NCBI RefSeq assembly: GCF_047607725.1
Contig: NZ_JBLKSS010000164.1
Coordinates: 1 to 9,509 of the forward strand
Source: JBLKSS01 sp047607725
GTDB taxonomy: Bacteria > Pseudomonadota > Gammaproteobacteria > Enterobacterales > Enterobacteriaceae
Direction of reading: 5' to 3'
Length of the DNA: 9,509 bases
Shown here: piece by piece, positions 7,179 through 9,509 of the stretch
Layout of the letters: every line of letters starts with the position of its first letter
How positions within the stretch are numbered: the first letter of the stretch is position 1
The notes under the pieces: generated by a model
Database searches by the model: none
Seen by the model: the letters and a program-made list of their open reading frames with translations, nothing else
What the model was told of the DNA's origin: nothing
Translations under genes and position numbers: made by a program

Positions 7179-7280
7179 AATTTTGTGTGGGGGTAAGGCT
7201 TGCAGATAAGAGGATTGCTGTTACACTGCGTGCGGGTGCTCTGGATCTTTCTGTCCTGAGCCTCTGCAAAAGGCAGAAAG

Positions 7281-7327
7281 AGAAAAGCCCCGAATCGATG
7301 CTAATCAACCCGAGGCCACTCTTATGC
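7281..7327 (-). ncRNA. sok: sok-type antisense RNA of the mok/hok locus
   Basis: On the minus strand a -10 (TATATT, 7339 down to 7334) predicts a start near 7327. The RNA would then fold into a 13-bp stem: GCCTCG (from 7316-7311) with CGGGGC (7292-7287), the inner seven pairs (three of them G-U) also match, and the loop is TAGC. A TTTTCTCTTT tract follows, giving a clear intrinsic terminator after about 45-50 bases. The RNA is complementary to the region holding the mok ribosome site (GAGG, 7312-7315), which is how Sok RNAs block mok and thereby hok translation. The -35 is weak. Known Sok RNAs are a little longer (about 55-65 nt), so the 5' end is uncertain. Confidence 0.7.
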
Positions 7328-7536
7328 ATCAGCAATATAAAGGTAGCCTCTTCCGCGCCGAAAGGCAAGATAAGGAGGCCACGATGCCGCAAAAACTCGC
7401 CATCACCGCTCTGGTGGTTATCTGTATCACGTTACTGGTGTTTACCTGGATAACCCGGAAATCACTCTGTGAAATCCATATCAGAAACGGCGAAACGGAG
7501 GTTGCGGCCATAATGGCTTACGAATCTGTGAGGTAA
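7324..7536 (+). CDS. mok: mok-like leader frame, in-frame extension of hok
   Basis: From ATG at 7324 an open frame adds 20 residues (MHQQYKGSLFRAERQDKEAT) ahead of Hok in the same frame, the same layout as chromosomal mokC/hokC of E. coli. A GAGG ribosome site lies eight bases upstream, inside the region covered by Sok. In this family translation of mok opens the hok ribosome site, and Sok acts on mok. Whether the extended protein itself matters is unknown. Confidence 0.65.
   Translation: MHQQYKGSLFRAERQDKEATMPQKLAITALVVICITLLVFTWITRKSLCEIHIRNGETEVAAIMAYESVR
7384..7536 (+). CDS. hok: Hok/Gef-family type I toxin
   Basis: Hok proteins are small membrane toxins that collapse the membrane potential when made unchecked. 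The 50-residue product has a hydrophobic span at about residues 5-23 (ITALVVICITLLVFTW), then the family signature TRKSLCEIHIR, with the conserved Cys29, and the tail TEVAAIMAYES. That matches Hok/HokC in order and length. A near-ideal AAGGAGG lies five bases before the ATG. Long-range pairing of the structured messenger normally hides this site. The ORF is intact, unlike many neighbours. Chromosomal and prophage copies of this family are common in enterics, and function depends on the surrounding RNA signals, which seem largely preserved. Confidence 0.92.
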   Translation: MPQKLAITALVVICITLLVFTWITRKSLCEIHIRNGETEVAAIMAYESVR

Positions 7537-7580
7537 GGCAACCCAGCGGCGGGGCTTGTCCCTGCCCGTTGGTTGTTTGA
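7537..7580 (+). other. Long hairpin after the hok stop
   Basis: GGCGGGG and CCCTGCC (about 7549-7567) pair over seven bases, one of them G-U, around loop CTTGT. The arms extend outward with mismatches (CAACC on the left with GGTTG on the right). It lies in the 3' part of the mok/hok messenger, where this family keeps structure that controls processing and translation. No clear complement to the messenger's 5' end (the fold-back element) could be found by eye. Confidence 0.45.
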
Positions 7581-7609
7581 GCGGAGATCTGCGAGCGCCC
7601 ATTTTTCCG

Positions 7610-7633
7610 GCCAGCTTCAGTGCTGGCTTTTTT
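7610..7633 (+). terminator. Intrinsic terminator of the hok transcript
   Basis: GCCAGC (7610-7615), loop TTCAGT, GCTGGC (7622-7627), then six T's (7628-7633). This is a standard rho-independent terminator reading rightward, about 75 bases after the hok stop. Confidence 0.85.
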
Positions 7634-7644
7634 ACGCTCAAAGA

Positions 7645-7728
7645 AAAACCCCGGAAACCGGGGCCTTTTGATCGATATGGTCATTGTGTGGACATCGATA
7701 GAAATAAATCATTTTATTTCAATGTGTT
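7645..7728 (+). repeat. Imperfect direct repeat, right copy, starting with a terminator-like hairpin
   Basis: CCCCGG-AAA-CCGGGG (7649-7663), with A's before and CCTTTT after, opens this copy. It then follows the left copy at 7055-7140 block by block (tggtca for tggacg, tgtggacat for tctggacac, aaataaatc-attttatttcaatg). Its hairpin could act as a second, bidirectional terminator after hok. Confidence 0.7.
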
Positions 7729-7763
7729 AAAAGAGAAAAAACAACACCATCCCTGTCTTCCCC

Positions 7764-7784
7764 ACCTCATCAGAGGTTTTTTTT
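7764..7784 (+). terminator. Intrinsic terminator-like hairpin with T8 tract
   Basis: ACCTC (7764-7768), loop ATCA, GAGGT (7773-7777), then T's to 7784. The stem is short but the T run is long. It is the fourth hairpin of terminator type after the start of the hok locus and seems to close this accessory block on its right side. Confidence 0.6.
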
Positions 7785-8037
7785 GTGGCAGATGAAAAAC
7801 TCTTAAAATCAACCAAAGCGGATTGCCAGGTCCGCCGCGCATTGTGGATAACAGCGCGCCACGAGTCTGTAAGCGGACCTCTCGCATGCTCCAGGGTAAC
7901 CACAATGGTTTGTGCCCACGGGCAACGTTAAAGAGGATCCTTGGCGGCTTTAAGTCGACGGGCTCCGTGACGTTTTACCGCCTTGTCCCTGGCGGGGCCG
8001 CACCTGCATCCTGATGCAAAAGCGGTGCCGACGAGCC
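7785..8037. other. Intergenic stretch without a gene
   Basis: No frame here looks like a protein. A perfect match to the DnaA-box consensus (TTATCCACA, minus strand) lies at 7843-7851, but a single copy may be chance. A hairpin TGCAT/ATGCA (8005-8009 with 8014-8018), enclosed by GCACC/GGTGC (8000-8004 with 8024-8028), sits just past the 3' end of the leftward Nudix gene and may end its transcript, though it lacks a T tract. The stretch probably contains the move from accessory to host DNA. Confidence 0.45.
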
Positions 8038-8464
8038 TCATGGATTGACCGAAGTCCCCGCTTTCATTAGCAAAGGTAGAAGTTGCTTCAGAGTAAGGGG
8101 CGCCAATGGGATACCCTCACTGGCTGACGGAATAAGCCAAATAACGTCTTCTATCTCCGCGGAAGCCGTGACGATATGGGCGGGCGCCGGCACGGCAAAA
8201 ACATCCGCAATCAGTCTGTAGCCGAGTTCGTTGGCGGCGATATCGGTGAATTGCCCGAGAAAAGCGGCGTCCTGCTCCGCAACCTGCATCTGAAGCTCCT
8301 CATACAGTTCACGCACCAACGCCGTTGCCGGCCGCTCGCCCGCTTCGATTTTGCCCCCCGGCTGCATAAAACAGGCCGTTATTCCGTTTCCTCACCAGCA
8401 ATACCCGGCCCAGCTCGTCAGTGATCACCACCGCAGCGATATGGATCATTTTTTCATCCGCCAT
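8038..8464 (-). pseudogene. Nudix hydrolase, frameshifted ahead of the Nudix box
   Basis: Nudix enzymes cleave nucleoside diphosphates linked to another group. From ATG at 8464 the frame reads MADEKMIHIAAVVIT, then VLLVRKRNNGLF, typical first strands of the fold, and then loses register at the T4 run (minus strand; 8368-8371). Removing one T joins it to MQPGGKIEAGE and the Nudix box (G-x5-E-x7-REL-x-EE), which runs to a stop at 8038. The repaired protein would have about 141 residues. In the box the Gly of EExG is replaced by Gln (EELQ). As it stands only the N-terminal or the C-terminal part can be made; the latter could start at ATG 8367 but would lack the first strands. The gene begins 11 bases after the LOG gene and is probably in the same operon. 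The substrate is unknown. Confidence 0.82.
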
Positions 8465-8475
8465 ATTCTTTTCTC

Positions 8476-9042
8476 TTATCTCGACCATTTGACGTCTGGC
8501 GCGTGGTAATTAGCGAAATATTCCGTAATTTCCGATATATTTGCTGAAAAAAGGAGCATGTCTTCATAGCTCTTTTTCAGGAAGCCATTACTGACCATTT
8601 GACGAATCATGTCTTGCAACGGGCGATAAAAACCATTGACATCAAAAAAGGCACAGGGCTTGGTATGAAGCCCGAGCTGAGCCCATGTCCATTGCTCGAA
8701 AATCTCTTCCAGCGTCCCGGCACCCCCAGGCAGCGCGATGAAAGCCTCCGCCCGCTCCGCCATTTTCATTTTTCGTTCATGCATGTTCGCGACGACGTGA
8801 AGGTGGGTTAATCCGGTATGGGCGATTTCACGCGCGACCAACGACTGCGGAATCACCCCGATGACAGAACCGCCGTGCTGCAACGCCGCATCAGCAACGG
8901 CCCCCATCAGTCCGACCTTTCCCCCGCCGTAGACGATACCTACCCCCTTTTCGGCCAACCGCTGGCCGACTTGGCTTGCGGCTTTCCTGTAAACCGGATC
9001 ATTGCCGTTAGCGGAGCCGCAAAAGATTCCTATACTACTCAT
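8476..9042 (-). CDS. LOG-family (TIGR00730) nucleotide phosphoribohydrolase
   Basis: LOG proteins cut the N-glycosidic bond of (cytokinin) nucleoside 5'-monophosphates to release base and ribose 5-phosphate. In bacteria they may serve purine nucleotide turnover or homeostasis. The intact 188-residue product has a Rossmann start (IGIFCGSANG, residues 4-13), the YGGGKVGLMG loop (38-47), the MHERK segment (87-91) and the hallmark PGGAGTLEE (105-113). Together these are the LOG active-site motifs, and the length is usual for the family. The ATG at 9042 has AGG about ten bases upstream. It sits between a broken membrane gene upstream (stop at about 9048-9058) and the Nudix gene 11 bases downstream, all leftward, which looks like an operon. 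'Lysine decarboxylase' labels given to this family are outdated. Confidence 0.92.
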   Translation of the reverse strand: MSSIGIFCGSANGNDPVYRKAASQVGQRLAEKGVGIVYGGGKVGLMGAVADAALQHGGSVIGVIPQSLVAREIAHTGLTHLHVVANMHERKMKMAERAEAFIALPGGAGTLEEIFEQWTWAQLGLHTKPCAFFDVNGFYRPLQDMIRQMVSNGFLKKSYEDMLLFSANISEITEYFANYHAPDVKWSR

Positions 9043-9047
9043 ATGAT

Positions 9048-9306
9048 TAACCTGTAATTAAGCGGGCTTTATGCCATTTCCCCATGCGGGTGGCCGCCCG
9101 TGCCAAACGTTTCTGAATCTGCTTTCCCTCAAGCTAACGTGAAACAGGGCGCAAAGCAGTGTTAAGCCGATCGCAAATGACGACGATGTCAGGCCCATGT
9201 TGAGGCTTCGCTTGCCGCCTAACGCATCAGTCAAGGGTTGTGCTGGTTCCTCACGTCCGATCAGCGATTCCGATTCTGTCCGACCGCTCATCTTCTGTTC
9301 CGCCAT
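9048..9306 (-). pseudogene. 3' remnant of an unrecognised membrane-protein gene
   Basis: The minus-strand frame from 9306 contains a convincing hydrophobic segment (LTSSSFAIGLTLLCALFHVSL) and ends at 9058. Just after this segment the next frame becomes more protein-like (KQIQKRLARAATRMGKWHKA) and ends at 9048-9050. One missing A in the AAA run near 9121-9126 would join the two. The N-terminal residues before the segment look less natural, so the true 5' end is probably missing, perhaps cut off by the IS21-type sequence that begins nearby. A helix followed by a basic cytoplasmic tail distantly recalls MotA/TolQ/ExbB-type channel proteins, but this is too short to name. It lies directly ahead of the LOG gene in the same direction. 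Confidence 0.4.
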
Positions 9307-9339
9307 ACTCTGGAGACTTTTAGCTTCCGGGGGTATGGC

Positions 9340-9509
9340 ATGGCACGTAAAAAGAAGAACGCGAGAACAGAAATGTGAATATATATCAATGTATTACGCA
9401 TGAAATTTGAGCAGTGTCGCTCGAATCGCAGCAGCGCTCGGCATCGGCTGTACCACAGTGCACGATATCCTCGGCCGATTCACGGTAGCTAACCTGGTCT
9501 GGCCATTGC
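9340..9509 (+). pseudogene. istA: IS21-family transposase istA, 5' end, with nonsense codon and frameshift
   Basis: From ATG at 9340, with GGGGG six bases upstream, the frame reads MARKKKNARTEM, then a TGA at 9376-9378, then IYINVLRMKFEQCRSNR in the same frame. After 9430 the protein moves one frame over: IAAALGIGCTTVHDILGRF, then NLVWPL at the window edge. The order (VLRLKFE-like, SNR, a helix-turn-helix IAAALGIG-TTVHDIL, then LVWPLP) is typical of the N-terminus of IS21 IstA, the integrase-type transposase. The TGA could come from CGA by one C-to-T change. The frameshift fits loss of one copy of an 8-base tandem (ATCGCAGC). The rest of istA, istB and the right end lie beyond the window, and the left IS end was not identified. 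Confidence 0.7.

Noticed and set aside
7187..7453. 88-aa frame overlapping hok in another register, a possible R1-type mok
   Set aside because: It would need a GTG start without a good ribosome site, and the in-frame leader from 7324 matches the chromosomal mokC layout better.
7823..8014. 63-aa + strand frame in the intergenic stretch
   Set aside because: No ribosome site, no plausible composition or motif; likely chance.
8599..9057. + strand frames opposite the LOG gene
   Set aside because: Antisense shadows of an intact LOG-family gene with all its motifs.
1..9509. CRISPR arrays, tRNA or rRNA genes
   Set aside because: No regularly spaced short repeats and no cloverleaf or ribosomal RNA sequence were seen; the only repeat pair is the two copies around hok.

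Overview
The window reads as the late tail end of a decaying P2-family (Peduovirus-like) prophage, followed by host or accessory DNA of an enterobacterial gammaproteobacterium. Three things suggest a Sodalis-like or otherwise host-restricted enteric: the tail genes match P2 FI-FII-E-T-U-D-ogr gene for gene, a Hok-family toxin is present, and many genes carry single small indels of the kind seen in genomes undergoing mass pseudogenization. The genus is inferred from recalled similarity; no search was run.

Layout. Positions 1-420 are AT-richer than the tail genes and hold one small leftward ORF in the slot where P2 carries its Z/fun lysogenic-conversion gene. Positions 473-538 look like the P2 PF late promoter: a TTGT-N12-ACAA Ogr operator centred about 55 bp upstream of a predicted start, with a good -10. 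The rightward operon follows: sheath FI (frameshifted), tube FII (intact), E and E' (a T8 slip site joins them by -1 frameshifting), tape measure T (two frame breaks), U and D (intact, ATGA overlaps), and ogr (full length, but with one zinc-binding Cys replaced by Tyr). Sheath, tape measure and the late activator are therefore all damaged, so this tail cluster is probably dead even though its promoter survives.

Positions 6734-8037 are mostly non-coding accessory sequence. They hold a small leftward hypothetical ORF, a hairpin-rich stretch, and a type I toxin-antitoxin locus (mok/hok with antisense sok) set between two imperfect direct repeats of about 85 bp, each starting with a bidirectional terminator-like hairpin. 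Two further intrinsic terminators lie downstream. The prophage end (attR) should lie somewhere after ogr but could not be pinned down.

Positions 8038-9306 hold a leftward gene string: the 3' part of an unrecognised membrane-protein gene (broken), a LOG-family phosphoribohydrolase (intact), and a Nudix hydrolase (frameshifted in a short A/T run). The window ends in the start of an IS21-family istA transposase gene carrying a nonsense codon and a frameshift.

No unmistakable new system is visible. The most useful leads are the anonymous ORF in the Z/fun slot, the Ogr Cys-to-Tyr change beside an intact Ogr operator, the repeat-bracketed hok/sok module, and the run of homopolymer-type indels, which could be real decay or sequencing error.
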